31,390 bases of DNA from a virus: the IMG/VR virus record IMGVR_UViG_3300025759_000413, positions 1-31,390 of that record. One strand, given 5' to 3'. This document shows, in pieces, positions 5,670 through 14,367 of the stretch. The position numbers were made by a program, and so were the translations under genes. Positions within the stretch are counted from its first letter, which is position 1. Each line of letters opens with the position of its first letter. Below the pieces are notes generated by a model that saw only the letters and a list, made by a program, of their open reading frames with translations, was not told the origin of the DNA and made no database searches.

Positions 5670-7051
5670 ACTTGTCTGAATCCATAGCACTGACACCAAG
5701 ATCAGCACCATACTCCCAGCAGGCAGAGGAATCTGTACTGGGCAGCCTACTGATTGACCCAGAAGCCTACCACAAGGTTGAGGCAGACCTGACTGAGAAA
5801 GACTTTTACCGGGCAGCCAACCAGTTGATCTACAGGCATATCGCCAAGCTCCATGAGAAGGGGCTTGAGGTTGATATTGTGACCGTGGGTGAGTCACTGG
5901 ATGATGCCGGGGATCTGGATATGGCGGGCGGCATGACCTATCTGGCTGAACTGGCAAGTGTAGTTCCTTCGGCTACACACGTAGCCACTTATGCTACAAC
6001 CGTGAGGCAGGACAGCGTGTCGCGTGCACTGGTTGAGGCAGGCCAAAGGATCGCAGATCTGGGCTTTCATCGTGGGGAGATGTCTGTAGAGGACGCCTTG
6101 AATGAAGCTGAAGCGCATGTGTTCAGTGTCAGCAATGAAGGGCAGTCCAACAAAGGGGCAGATGGTATGTCCTCACTGTTGTCACAGGCATGGGAAAAGC
6201 TGGATATGCTTGACCAATCCAAGGGCGGCCTGACTGGGCTATCCACTGGATTCAAGGACATTGACCTTGCCACCAGCGGGCTGCAACGCCAAAACTTGGT
6301 CATTGTTGCTGGTCGACCATCCATGGGCAAGACAGCCTTTATGATGAACCTGGCTGAGGCCGCCTTATTAAAGGGTCAGGGCCAAGTGGTGGTCTACAGC
6401 ATGGAGATGCCGGGTGATGACCTGATGATCAGGATGCTGTCAAGCCTTGGCCGTGTGGATCAGGGCAGGGCAAGAAGCGGTAACCTGACAGAGGCAGACT
6501 GGCCCAAGCTCACCATGGCTCAGAAGCTCCTGCATGGTAAGCCCCTGCATATTGATGACAGCGCCGGGCTTACGGTGGGGCAGATCAGGGCTAGAACCCG
6601 CAGGCTTGCACGTAAACATGGCAAAATCGGCCTTATTGTGGTCGACTACCTGCAGTTGATGCATGGCCATGGTAACAGCCGGAATGAGCAAATAAGCGAG
6701 ATATCACGCAATCTGAAGCTGCTGGCAAAGGAGTTTGATTGTCCTGTAGTGGCTGGCAGCCAGTTGAACAGATCGCTCGAGCAGCGCACAGACAAGCGCC
6801 CAGTGATGAGTGACTTGAGGGAGTCAGGCGCTATCGAGCAAGATGCAGATGTGATTATGGCGTTGTACAGGGATTCCGTGTACAACCCACATGTAGCCAA
6901 CCCAAATCTTGCTGAAGTGCTGATCCTCAAGCAAAGGAACGGCCCCATAGGGAGGCAGTTGTTGAGCTTCAACGGGCCATACACAAGGTTTGAGGATGTG
7001 GTTGAGCCAGTCTTGAGAGAAACATATTCAGCGTGGAGCGAGGAGGGCTAG
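5666..7051 (+). CDS. dnaB: DnaB-type replicative DNA helicase
   Basis: A 461-residue protein, the usual length for DnaB. The N-terminal domain (YSQQAEESVLGSLLIDPEAY, about 16-110) is the DnaB N-domain. The RecA-like domain has GLSTGFKDIDLATSGLQ, Walker A GRPSMGKT (216-223), YSMEMPGDDL, Walker B IGLIVVDYLQLM (321-332), and a VVAGSQLNRSLEQRTDKRPVMSDLRESGAIEQDADV block with the arginine finger and Q-motif-like residues. No ATG is available near the start. TTG 5666 (TTGA overlap with the previous stop, GGAGG four bases upstream) or TTG 5672 must be used. It unwinds DNA at the phage fork, presumably recruited by the loader-like protein at 2650-3045. No primase is fused. Confidence 0.97.
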   Translation: MNLSESIALTPRSAPYSQQAEESVLGSLLIDPEAYHKVEADLTEKDFYRAANQLIYRHIAKLHEKGLEVDIVTVGESLDDAGDLDMAGGMTYLAELASVVPSATHVATYATTVRQDSVSRALVEAGQRIADLGFHRGEMSVEDALNEAEAHVFSVSNEGQSNKGADGMSSLLSQAWEKLDMLDQSKGGLTGLSTGFKDIDLATSGLQRQNLVIVAGRPSMGKTAFMMNLAEAALLKGQGQVVVYSMEMPGDDLMIRMLSSLGRVDQGRARSGNLTEADWPKLTMAQKLLHGKPLHIDDSAGLTVGQIRARTRRLARKHGKIGLIVVDYLQLMHGHGNSRNEQISEISRNLKLLAKEFDCPVVAGSQLNRSLEQRTDKRPVMSDLRESGAIEQDADVIMALYRDSVYNPHVANPNLAEVLILKQRNGPIGRQLLSFNGPYTRFEDVVEPVLRETYSAWSEEG

Positions 7052-7222
7052 ATGCAGTGTAAGTGCGGTGGAGAGATGAGCCCATGGCGGGAGAACAAGG
7101 ACGGCACCCGTATTGCTAAATGCTCAGGGTGCACCAGGGTTGCGAAGAAGTGGGTTACTGGTCCTCAGCCTCAACCTCAAGGTCAGCAGGAGCAAGGCCG
7201 GCGGCAACAAGAGAAGCCCTAA
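7052..7222 (+). CDS. 56-residue zinc-ribbon protein, 3' end antisense to the last virion gene
   Basis: ATG 7052 immediately follows the helicase stop and has GGAGG at 7041-7045, six bases upstream. The product begins MQCKCGGEMSPWRENKDGTR and contains CxC (C3, C5) and CSGC (C24, C27), forming a compact four-cysteine zinc ribbon, then a Gln/Pro-rich tail (GPQPQPQGQQEQ) ending in TAA at 7220-7222. The tail overlaps the 3' end of the leftward ejection-protein gene by 68 bases on the other strand. Phage genes of this size next to a helicase are often single-stranded DNA or primase-related zinc ribbons, but that is inference. Confidence 0.65.
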   Translation: MQCKCGGEMSPWRENKDGTRIAKCSGCTRVAKKWVTGPQPQPQGQQEQGRRQQEKP

Positions 7223-9761
7223 TTCGCAGCAGGGCCTGCTCTTGCAGCTTTGGCGTCCTGTGCTTCTTGAGAAGATCAGCCATGATCTTTGGGTTTTGCG
7301 CGGCATGCTCAAGGATCTTTATGGTTTTGTTGAACGGGTTTTTGGCCAATATCTTCCTGAACATCAGCGAGCCTTTACCGGCGGCAACCAGTTGCGCCCC
7401 CGTTGTTTTACCCGCCAGCATTGCGCCAAACTTTGCGCCCTGAATCCTGATCATGGTGTCTAGCAATTCTGCCCCCTCTGGGCCATCACCAATATCCCCT
7501 GCCCGAGAAGACGCTTTTGCGATATTCTGCTCTATAGTTGACGCCCTCCGCAGGAGATCCCTGAATCGTGATGCATCACCACTTTTCATCACGCCATTTT
7601 GTGTCATCATCTTGATCACATCATCAGCGTTCTGTTGCAGCATGTCAAACGTGCTTGACCTGGAGATGACGTTTTCCAGAGCTGCAGTCCTAAGCCCCTC
7701 AACTGCGTCCGGGCCTGCCTTCTTGGCTGTATTAGCAAGCTCTTTGAAGCCTCGCTGCGGATTCTTTCCTGTAATGACCGATCCAATCGCCCGAGCAGGG
7801 TCTTCGGCCTTCATCACCTCAGATATCGCACTTCTTTGCAGCATCTTGTTCCTCAGTACAGCCTGAGACTTAACGCGGCGCAGTATCTCAGTCCTTGCCT
7901 GAGAGTTCTCTAGCGTGTCTCGCAGCTCAGGGAAACGCTGCAGCAACTTCTTGTTCTTGCGCAGAAACTCTGTAGCTCCCTCTTTGATTGTGCCGTCGCT
8001 TTTAACGAAGCGTTCCGACAACCCAACCAGGAACCTTTCCTGCTCTGCTCGCATAGACTTGGCAAGATCATCGCCAGCCATAGCAGCAGCAGACTCTAGC
8101 TCACCGAATCTGCGGTTGGCGGTAGGGCCTCCACCAGTGGGACCACCAAAGCCTCTAGTAAGCAATTCCCTGTCTGAGATAACCCTCTCCCCAGAACCTG
8201 TTGTCCTTGTCGACCTGCCAGCAAATGTCTGGTCGTACCCCCTTTTGATAGACGCGGTAAACGCTCGCGCTTCATCGTATCCTGGCAGGCCAGCCATGTC
8301 GTCCATCACAGCGTCAGCTAATTGGTTGTACATTCTTGCGGCCGCAAAGTTCGGGGTGGCCCCTGTTCGGGCGGAACGTGCATTCTCCAGCAAAACGCTG
8401 CGCAAGGTTTGCAGGTCTTTCGCTTTCAGGTGCGGCTTCTGCCTGTATCTGGACAACAACTTCCGCACGCCCGGCTTGAGCGTGTCGTCCAAAATCTCTT
8501 TCGGCACCTCCGCTTGCATTTCCTTCCACGCCCGACCAGTATTGACCGCCACTGCATCCGCCTCGGCAGGGACCTTGCTCCACTTAATCGACTCCTCAGC
8601 CTTCAACTTCTTAAAAGCGGTGGACAGCAAGTCTGCCGCATCCTCGCCAGCAGTCTCTGCGTCCTTTCCGCCGCGCAGCGGTGCAGATGCTCCAGCAGCC
8701 TTCTTCTGCGCAGCATTCAGCGTGCGCTTTACAGCGTCATCATAAGCGCCTGCCCGCATAGCTGCAGCCATCTTCAGGGCTTGAGGGTCGCCAGTCCTTG
8801 CCAGACGCTCAATAAGCCCGGACATCTCCTCTACCGCGTTCTTGTTCATCTCGCCTAAAGCCTTGTCTACGTCAGCATCCATCTGCCTGATCCAAGACTC
8901 CAACCGTAACAGCCCGTCATCGCCAGACTTTAAGGCCGCAGATTCACCCACATCTTCTGCAGACATGAGCGCCCGGTATACATCGTCCACATTGCCGCCC
9001 TGAGACTCGACCATGTGCCGAGCAATATCTGCCGCCCTGGCCTCTTGTCCAGCTTTAGAGAAGATGCTAAAAACCTTGTTGATTGCCACATTGGCAGACT
9101 TGGCCACCAGCGGAACAAAGGTCGTTGGGGCTAGAGCCCCCGCAGTTGCTCCAAGCATTTGGGTGGTTGCATCACCTGGGTCCATCACTTCTGCAGCCAT
9201 TGCGCCAGCACCAGCACCAAGGCCGGAAGCTGTTTCCACCATCTGAGCATACCTTGGATCTCTTGCGGTAGACTGAACGACATCTTGCGCAATCCGGCCA
9301 ACCGTAGATGTGGCTTGAGGGCCTGTCGTCATAGCCCCCTTAGTAAAGGCCAAGGGTATTGATGCCCCAGCTGCCGCCATAGTTGTCACATCCGCTCCTG
9401 TCTTGGCAATCTCGCCAAAACGTGTGCGCTCATCCATCCCTGCCGGGGTTCCCACGCCAGAGTGAACTGTTCCGTTAAAGCCAGGCACGGTCATGGAAGC
9501 CAGAGCCTCGTCAATGTCATCAGAGGTGGGCAGGAACGCTGGCTCCTTGCCACTTATGGCCTTAGATATGTCTCCGGGCAGTCCAAGGACGCTGGTGCCC
9601 AACTCGACAATAGAGTCAGCGATAGAGCGCGTAATGCCCGCCTTCTCCTTTGGAGCCGCTGTAATGCTGCGAATATGGTCTGCCAAGCGTTTTGCGGCTT
9701 GCGTATCGCCAGCGGCATCGGCCTTCCTAAGCGCGTCATGCAGTCTATTAAGGTCTGTCAT
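7155..9761 (-). CDS. Large putative DNA-ejection (internal virion) protein, P22 gp16 position
   Basis: An 868-residue protein, the last gene of the leftward virion operon. It begins MTDLNRLHDALRKADAAGDTQAAKRLADHIRSI, an N-terminal motif frequent in large phage internal proteins. An Ala/Gly-rich, weakly hydrophobic stretch follows (about residues 115-250), which could interact with membrane. The rest is long and helical, rich in Lys, Glu, Arg and Ala. The position after gp10-like, gp7-like and gp20-like genes, the size and the composition fit the largest ejection protein of podoviruses, which enters the host with the DNA. No lytic transglycosylase motif is recognised. The start overlaps the previous stop (ATGA), and the 3' end overlaps an opposing gene. 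Confidence 0.65.
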   Translation of the reverse strand: MTDLNRLHDALRKADAAGDTQAAKRLADHIRSITAAPKEKAGITRSIADSIVELGTSVLGLPGDISKAISGKEPAFLPTSDDIDEALASMTVPGFNGTVHSGVGTPAGMDERTRFGEIAKTGADVTTMAAAGASIPLAFTKGAMTTGPQATSTVGRIAQDVVQSTARDPRYAQMVETASGLGAGAGAMAAEVMDPGDATTQMLGATAGALAPTTFVPLVAKSANVAINKVFSIFSKAGQEARAADIARHMVESQGGNVDDVYRALMSAEDVGESAALKSGDDGLLRLESWIRQMDADVDKALGEMNKNAVEEMSGLIERLARTGDPQALKMAAAMRAGAYDDAVKRTLNAAQKKAAGASAPLRGGKDAETAGEDAADLLSTAFKKLKAEESIKWSKVPAEADAVAVNTGRAWKEMQAEVPKEILDDTLKPGVRKLLSRYRQKPHLKAKDLQTLRSVLLENARSARTGATPNFAAARMYNQLADAVMDDMAGLPGYDEARAFTASIKRGYDQTFAGRSTRTTGSGERVISDRELLTRGFGGPTGGGPTANRRFGELESAAAMAGDDLAKSMRAEQERFLVGLSERFVKSDGTIKEGATEFLRKNKKLLQRFPELRDTLENSQARTEILRRVKSQAVLRNKMLQRSAISEVMKAEDPARAIGSVITGKNPQRGFKELANTAKKAGPDAVEGLRTAALENVISRSSTFDMLQQNADDVIKMMTQNGVMKSGDASRFRDLLRRASTIEQNIAKASSRAGDIGDGPEGAELLDTMIRIQGAKFGAMLAGKTTGAQLVAAGKGSLMFRKILAKNPFNKTIKILEHAAQNPKIMADLLKKHRTPKLQEQALLRIRASLVAAGLAPADLEVEAEDQ

Positions 9762-11077
9762 TTGTATTTGTCCAAAAGGTCTTGGATGTCGTCTGGGGTT
9801 CCGTCACCATCTTCTTTTTGTTGACCAGAAGACAGCACCGCCTCCACTTGCGCAATGGTGGCACCAAGCTCCCTGACGCTTTTGGCAGCCGCTGTTCTGA
9901 CTGACCGCTCAACGGACGGGTTCTGCGCCAAGGACAGGTCTGTGTCGTACTGTCTTTGCATGTATTCTAAACTTGTCTCTAGCTTCGCCCTGACGCTAGA
10001 TGACGACTTGTACCACGCACCCTCAATGTCTGTAAGGTTCAGCGAGTCGACCTGCATCCTTTCATTTACAGGCACCCTGTCGCTGTTGATGTAGGCCATC
10101 TCTATCTGCTTCTTGAGCCCAGCCATCACCTGTCTGGCGCGAACATTGTCCTCGCCGTTAAATCCTTCTGATGTGAACGTAAAACCCTCACCAGTAGCCT
10201 GCACGCTGGACTCGACCCCGTGCGCCAAGCCCAGTATGTCCTTGCCTTCCAACTGCTTAGGAATGTACGCGGATGGCTTTTCCAGCCCGGCCATTGAAAA
10301 CTCTTCCTCGGGATCGTCTGGCTTGGGCGCATCATAAGGATTGCCCTTCATAATCCATTTGTTCCCATCCTTGACGGCCCTGACAGAGCGACCCTTTGCG
10401 ACACCCAAACGCACAGCCTCTGCCTGATTGGGGTGTCCGTCCACGTTGGAAAGTATGTATTGCTCGCCCTCATCCTCTTCCGCGTCTGCAGAAAACGGAT
10501 TTGTCTTCATTGCAATAGGGTTCATGTTATCGTCAACAGACACTCTGACGCGCTCCCCAGGACGCAGGTTAAGATCCTCAGCCAGTTGTTGTGTTGGAGA
10601 GCCGGGTGTGTTGTCCACTAAAATGATACGTTCTGTCTTCTCCTTTGCGGTGGGCGCCTTCAGGAATCCCTCTGCAATCATCCTCTTTTCTGCGTCAGTC
10701 TTCTGGCTGACAAACTCGTTGAAGTCTGCCGGGGTCTGTATGGATTGCAGTATGGCCTGCACCTCTGGTGATGCGCCCTGCAATAGCGTCTTGGCCTGCT
10801 CTCCGTACTTGATTGGCGTTGCGGGGTCGGATGCCTCTTGCGCCTCAGTTATCTTCTGGTAGATTGACTCCACCTCATTCATCGTATCCCACTGCTTCTT
10901 TATGGAAGCCTCGCGCTCGGCCTTCTCACGCGCCAGCTTGTTCTGCTTCATAATATCAGCAAACTTCTGCCGCTCCATTTCCCTTTCTTCTTGCTTCCAC
11001 TTCTGCTCCTTGCGGTAGTCAGGCGTGGTTTTCTCCATCAGGCCAAGGAAGCCTGGTAAGCTCGAGCTAAATGCCAT
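9758..11077 (-). CDS. Putative ejection/internal virion protein with long N-terminal coiled coil, P22 gp20 position
   Basis: A 439-residue protein. The ATG is preceded by AGAGGAT. After a short hydrophobic start (MAFSSSLPGFLGLMEK), residues 20-90 are a highly charged coiled coil (RKEQKWKQEEREMERQKF...). A central beta-rich part follows (ERIILVDNTPGSPTQQLAEDLNLRPGERVRV), then a helical C-terminus. No enzyme motif is seen. The gene lies between two other large helical virion proteins, 11 bases from one and ATGA-overlapping with the other, which is the layout of the P22 ejection-protein trio. The function is inferred from synteny and fold character only. Confidence 0.6.
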   Translation of the reverse strand: MAFSSSLPGFLGLMEKTTPDYRKEQKWKQEEREMERQKFADIMKQNKLAREKAEREASIKKQWDTMNEVESIYQKITEAQEASDPATPIKYGEQAKTLLQGASPEVQAILQSIQTPADFNEFVSQKTDAEKRMIAEGFLKAPTAKEKTERIILVDNTPGSPTQQLAEDLNLRPGERVRVSVDDNMNPIAMKTNPFSADAEEDEGEQYILSNVDGHPNQAEAVRLGVAKGRSVRAVKDGNKWIMKGNPYDAPKPDDPEEEFSMAGLEKPSAYIPKQLEGKDILGLAHGVESSVQATGEGFTFTSEGFNGEDNVRARQVMAGLKKQIEMAYINSDRVPVNERMQVDSLNLTDIEGAWYKSSSSVRAKLETSLEYMQRQYDTDLSLAQNPSVERSVRTAAAKSVRELGATIAQVEAVLSSGQQKEDGDGTPDDIQDLLDKYK

Positions 11078-11088
11078 TGCTGTATCCT

Positions 11089-14000
11089 CTACTTTTTAGG
11101 CGCTTCTTTTTTGCCAAAGATGCCACCCAGTATATCACCAAGGTTGCTGTACTTACTGTACTGCCCAGCGGCGCTACCAGCACCCATGGCACCATAGATA
11201 TCTGCAGCAACCCCGCCAAGCGTACCCGCACCTGAAGCGGCATTCTGACCAAGCCTTGCAGTCTCAAACAGTTGCTGCCACATTTGCTGGTCGCCGCCCA
11301 TAAGCTCCTGCCAGTATTGAGCCCTGTCCTGCATCTTTTGCTGGTGTTCAGCCATCTTTCTGGCAAACTGCGCCTCGTCCTCAGCGGCCTTTTCACCGAA
11401 GTATTGCCGCCTGACATCCATGCGCTGCTCGTTGCCCGCGAGCTTTCTATCAAACTTGGCTTGATCCTCGGCAAACAGCTCGCTGAATGCCCGCTCTCGG
11501 TTACGCGTTAGTTGATCAAAGGCCATCTGGGCTGCGCTGCCCTGCTCTGCCGCTTGCTGCTGCCTGGTCCCCATGGCCGTATCACGGTCATAAGCACGCC
11601 TCTGCAACTCTTGGGCCAGCCTTGACTGGTTCAGGCCCTCGATGTCGCCCATGGCCCTGACGTAGCTCTTGAACGCGCTATCACGCGCTTCTTGGCTGTT
11701 CAGTCTGCCACGGGCCTTGGACCTGTTTTCAGCCATACGGATGGCATCACCTGTCAGTATATCCCATTCACTGGGCTGACCAGCACCAAACCCGGCTTGG
11801 CTTGGGCCAGCAACCGGGGCATTGGTTGGGTCTGTCAGAGTGGGGCCTGATGGTGCAGCTTGCCGCGTGCCAGGTCGAGTAATCTGCCCATAATTCCAGT
11901 TGCCACCCTGCCCAGCAAAGTCCTGCAGGTTCTGGTAGCCCTGGAATGCCTGCGGGTCTGTCATGCCGCTGCGAACATTGGGCTCGACATTCAGGCCGTA
12001 TAGCGAGGTCGCGCCCTCAATCCAGTCGGGGTCTGTATTCAGGTTCGGGCTGCCAACGCGGGCATCAGGTGTCAGTTGGTTGTTAATAGCATCGGTCAGG
12101 CCGGGTAGCGCACCCTTGCCATGCTCCCAGAATGGTCTTTGCCACTCCTGCAGCTCTCGCTGCCATGCAAGCGCATCCTCTGACGCCTTCTCATAGGCTT
12201 CACCCATCTTATCGGAGGCATACATGTTGATGCCACCCTCAAGGATGCCGCCAAGGTTGGTGCTAATGTTGTTTGTTACTGTGGACAGTATGTCGCCCAG
12301 CCAATCGCCTGGTCCGCTCACGGGGTCCTCCTCGTCACTAACTGGGTCATCGTTGTCATCATTGCCGCCGCCCGGATCAATGATAATGGGCGGGTCTGTT
12401 GGGTCTGGTTCTGGTGTTGGGTCATCATCGTTAATCGGTGGTGGTTCGGGTTCAGGTTGTGGTTCTGGCTCAGGGTCCGGCTCAGGCTCGGGCTCGGGTT
12501 CCGGCTCAGGCGTCACGACAATGGGTGGGAGACCTGGCGGATCATCCTCTGCGGGAGGGGTATCCGTTATGGGCCCAGACGGATTGCTGTCCCCGCCCGT
12601 ATTGCCGCCACCCCCGTCATCTGGGCCGGGCGTAGGGTCTGGATCTGGAAACTGGTCCCACACCCAATCACCCATTGTATCATCCCACGACCATTCACCA
12701 TTATCACTTAACGGTGGCGGCTCCGGGGTGTTGCCGGGGCCCGGCTCCGGGTCAGGCATGGGCGGCGGGTCTGTGACATCGTCATCCAGCATGTCGCCGG
12801 GATCAATCACCACGCCCGTGTCTACATCGCCGTCCCCGGTGTCTGGCTCGGGATCATTCTGGTCCAGTATGTCATCTGGCTGGGGCGGGTTGTTCGGGTC
12901 GTACACCGGACCAGAAACAGGACCGCCCGTGTCCAAGTTGGGGTTCTCCACTATCGGGTCGGTGGGCGCATCCGGGTCTGGGTCATCCTCATCCGGGTCA
13001 GGCACCACAACCACGGGGTTGCCGTTGCCGTCTGTACCGGGCTGCTGTGTGCCGCCTTGTGTTGGGTTGGGATTCCACGCCCCGCCCTCGCCAAACAGGC
13101 CCTCTGCCGCCGCGCCGAGCACGCCCACAGGGATAATGACGTTGCCTATCTGTACGCCAACACTGCCCAGGTTCTCTCCCAGCCAGCCACCAAAGCCGCC
13201 TCCACCAGCATTAGGGTCTGCGCTGGCAACTTCCTCGTTGTAGATGTCCCAAAAGTCCTTGACTTCCTGCCAGTAGGGGTCGTCTAAGTATTCGTCGCCG
13301 CCAAGCAGATCCTGCAGCTCGCCAGTGTCTATATCGACACCTTCAAAGTAGTCGCCTGCAGTCTCTGGATCATCCCAAACTTCGTACTGCTCGCCAGTAA
13401 TGGGGTCGGTAACAAGCGTGCTTTCCCCGAGAGGGTCTATGAGCGGGTCATACCCTTCGTCAGGAACATAAACGGTCTGCAGCCTGCCGTCAGCGTCGTA
13501 AATCTGTATCGGCTTGTATGGCCCCTGCTCGTCATCTGACAGAGCCTCAAAATCCTCTTCCGACAGAACGTCATCCTGCCAGTCCCACTCGCCCTGAGTG
13601 AAGCCATCAGGCGTAATGCTCTCACCCGCAGCATTGGTCCACTTGGTTGTGTCGTTGATGTCAACAACCGTGCCAGACTCATGCTTGGGGGGCTCTGTTG
13701 TCGTGATACCGCTTGCCTCGAGCCACGCATGTAGCTCAGGTGTATCCGGTATAATGCCCAACTGGGCTGCCTGCTGCACCAGCTCAGGCGTATTCGTCGG
13801 AATGGTCTGGATAAACTTCTGTACTGTATCGGCCAAGTCAGGCGGGATGTATACGCCGCCCCAGTTGACGCCAGAGCCCTCTATCCAGCCAGTTTCGCTC
13901 ACCACCTCCCCATCGGGCAGAATGGCCGGGCCGTCATTGCCTACGCCCCCAGGCTGCTGTTCCACGGGGACGCCGCCCCCAGTGCCAACCTCGCCGTTAC

Positions 14001-14367
14001 CGCCGCCACTGCCACCTGTCTCGTAGCCGTCGCTGCCCCATTCCGGCACCACGTAGCCACCAGTCGGGTCGCCCTGCCCCAGATCTGGCTCGCTGACCGT
14101 GGGCGCAATCAGGCTTGGCCTATTGCTCCACTCTTGGTTTGATACAAAGCCATCGCCGTCAGCGTCCACGCCCGGCTCTTGGGATAGCGCCCGCTCGTTG
14201 TGGGCCAACGCCTCCTCCCATGACAGGCTCTGCCGCTGCATAAGCGACTTGATGTTATCGTAGAACGGCTTGAGCTGGGACCATTCGACATCAGTGACCC
14301 AGCCGTCGCCATCTGCGTCAGCGCCAAGGTAGACAGCATGGGCATTCCTTTGTTCGTCTGTTGCCAT
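11089..14367 (-). CDS. Giant putative ejection/virion protein with two EF-hands and a Pro/Glu/Asp tether
   Basis: A 1092-residue protein with three parts. Residues 1-85 contain two perfect calcium-binding EF-hand loops, DADGDGWVTDVE (17-28) and DADGDGFVSNQE (68-79), joined by a helix, as in a paired EF-hand domain. Residues ~90-740 are acidic and disordered-looking, with Gly/Asp/Pro runs and an (EP)n block. Residues ~750-1092 are helical: an AYEKASEDALAWQRELQEWQRPFWEHGKGALPGLTDAI segment resembles the repeat-rich region of phage DNA-transfer proteins, followed by Gln/Arg-rich coiled coil and a Gly/Ala-rich end. Synteny places it at the gp7 position of P22, but it is far longer. Calcium may gate folding or binding; that is inference. 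It starts in a TGATG junction. Confidence 0.7.
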   Translation of the reverse strand: MATDEQRNAHAVYLGADADGDGWVTDVEWSQLKPFYDNIKSLMQRQSLSWEEALAHNERALSQEPGVDADGDGFVSNQEWSNRPSLIAPTVSEPDLGQGDPTGGYVVPEWGSDGYETGGSGGGNGEVGTGGGVPVEQQPGGVGNDGPAILPDGEVVSETGWIEGSGVNWGGVYIPPDLADTVQKFIQTIPTNTPELVQQAAQLGIIPDTPELHAWLEASGITTTEPPKHESGTVVDINDTTKWTNAAGESITPDGFTQGEWDWQDDVLSEEDFEALSDDEQGPYKPIQIYDADGRLQTVYVPDEGYDPLIDPLGESTLVTDPITGEQYEVWDDPETAGDYFEGVDIDTGELQDLLGGDEYLDDPYWQEVKDFWDIYNEEVASADPNAGGGGFGGWLGENLGSVGVQIGNVIIPVGVLGAAAEGLFGEGGAWNPNPTQGGTQQPGTDGNGNPVVVVPDPDEDDPDPDAPTDPIVENPNLDTGGPVSGPVYDPNNPPQPDDILDQNDPEPDTGDGDVDTGVVIDPGDMLDDDVTDPPPMPDPEPGPGNTPEPPPLSDNGEWSWDDTMGDWVWDQFPDPDPTPGPDDGGGGNTGGDSNPSGPITDTPPAEDDPPGLPPIVVTPEPEPEPEPEPDPEPEPQPEPEPPPINDDDPTPEPDPTDPPIIIDPGGGNDDNDDPVSDEEDPVSGPGDWLGDILSTVTNNISTNLGGILEGGINMYASDKMGEAYEKASEDALAWQRELQEWQRPFWEHGKGALPGLTDAINNQLTPDARVGSPNLNTDPDWIEGATSLYGLNVEPNVRSGMTDPQAFQGYQNLQDFAGQGGNWNYGQITRPGTRQAAPSGPTLTDPTNAPVAGPSQAGFGAGQPSEWDILTGDAIRMAENRSKARGRLNSQEARDSAFKSYVRAMGDIEGLNQSRLAQELQRRAYDRDTAMGTRQQQAAEQGSAAQMAFDQLTRNRERAFSELFAEDQAKFDRKLAGNEQRMDVRRQYFGEKAAEDEAQFARKMAEHQQKMQDRAQYWQELMGGDQQMWQQLFETARLGQNAASGAGTLGGVAADIYGAMGAGSAAGQYSKYSNLGDILGGIFGKKEAPKK
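12443..12508 (-). repeat. Imperfect hexamer tandem repeat encoding the Glu-Pro run
   Basis: Eleven consecutive copies of a ggytcn-type 6-mer (read on the plus strand). On the minus strand they encode alternating Glu/Asp/Gln-Pro inside the 1092-residue protein. The copies differ mainly at the third and sixth bases, so the dipeptide is kept while the DNA diverges, which points to selection on the protein. Confidence 0.85.

Noticed and set aside
7128-7135. Palindrome GGTGCACC considered as a terminator for the leftward operon
   Set aside because: It is only 8 bp with no loop and no following T-run, and it lies inside the zinc-ribbon coding sequence.
7915-8745. 276-residue plus-strand frame opposite the last ejection-protein gene
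   Set aside because: It is a Ser/Ala-rich shadow of the helical 868-residue minus-strand protein with no ribosome site or motif.
12443-12508. Short regular repeats considered as a CRISPR array
   Set aside because: Units are 6 bp, contiguous and coding for Glu-Pro; there are no spacers and no cas genes.
12224-13243. 339-residue plus-strand open frame rich in Ser and Gly
   Set aside because: It is the antisense shadow of the Pro/Glu/Asp/Gly tether of the 1092-residue minus-strand protein; it has no ribosome site, and its composition follows from the repeat.
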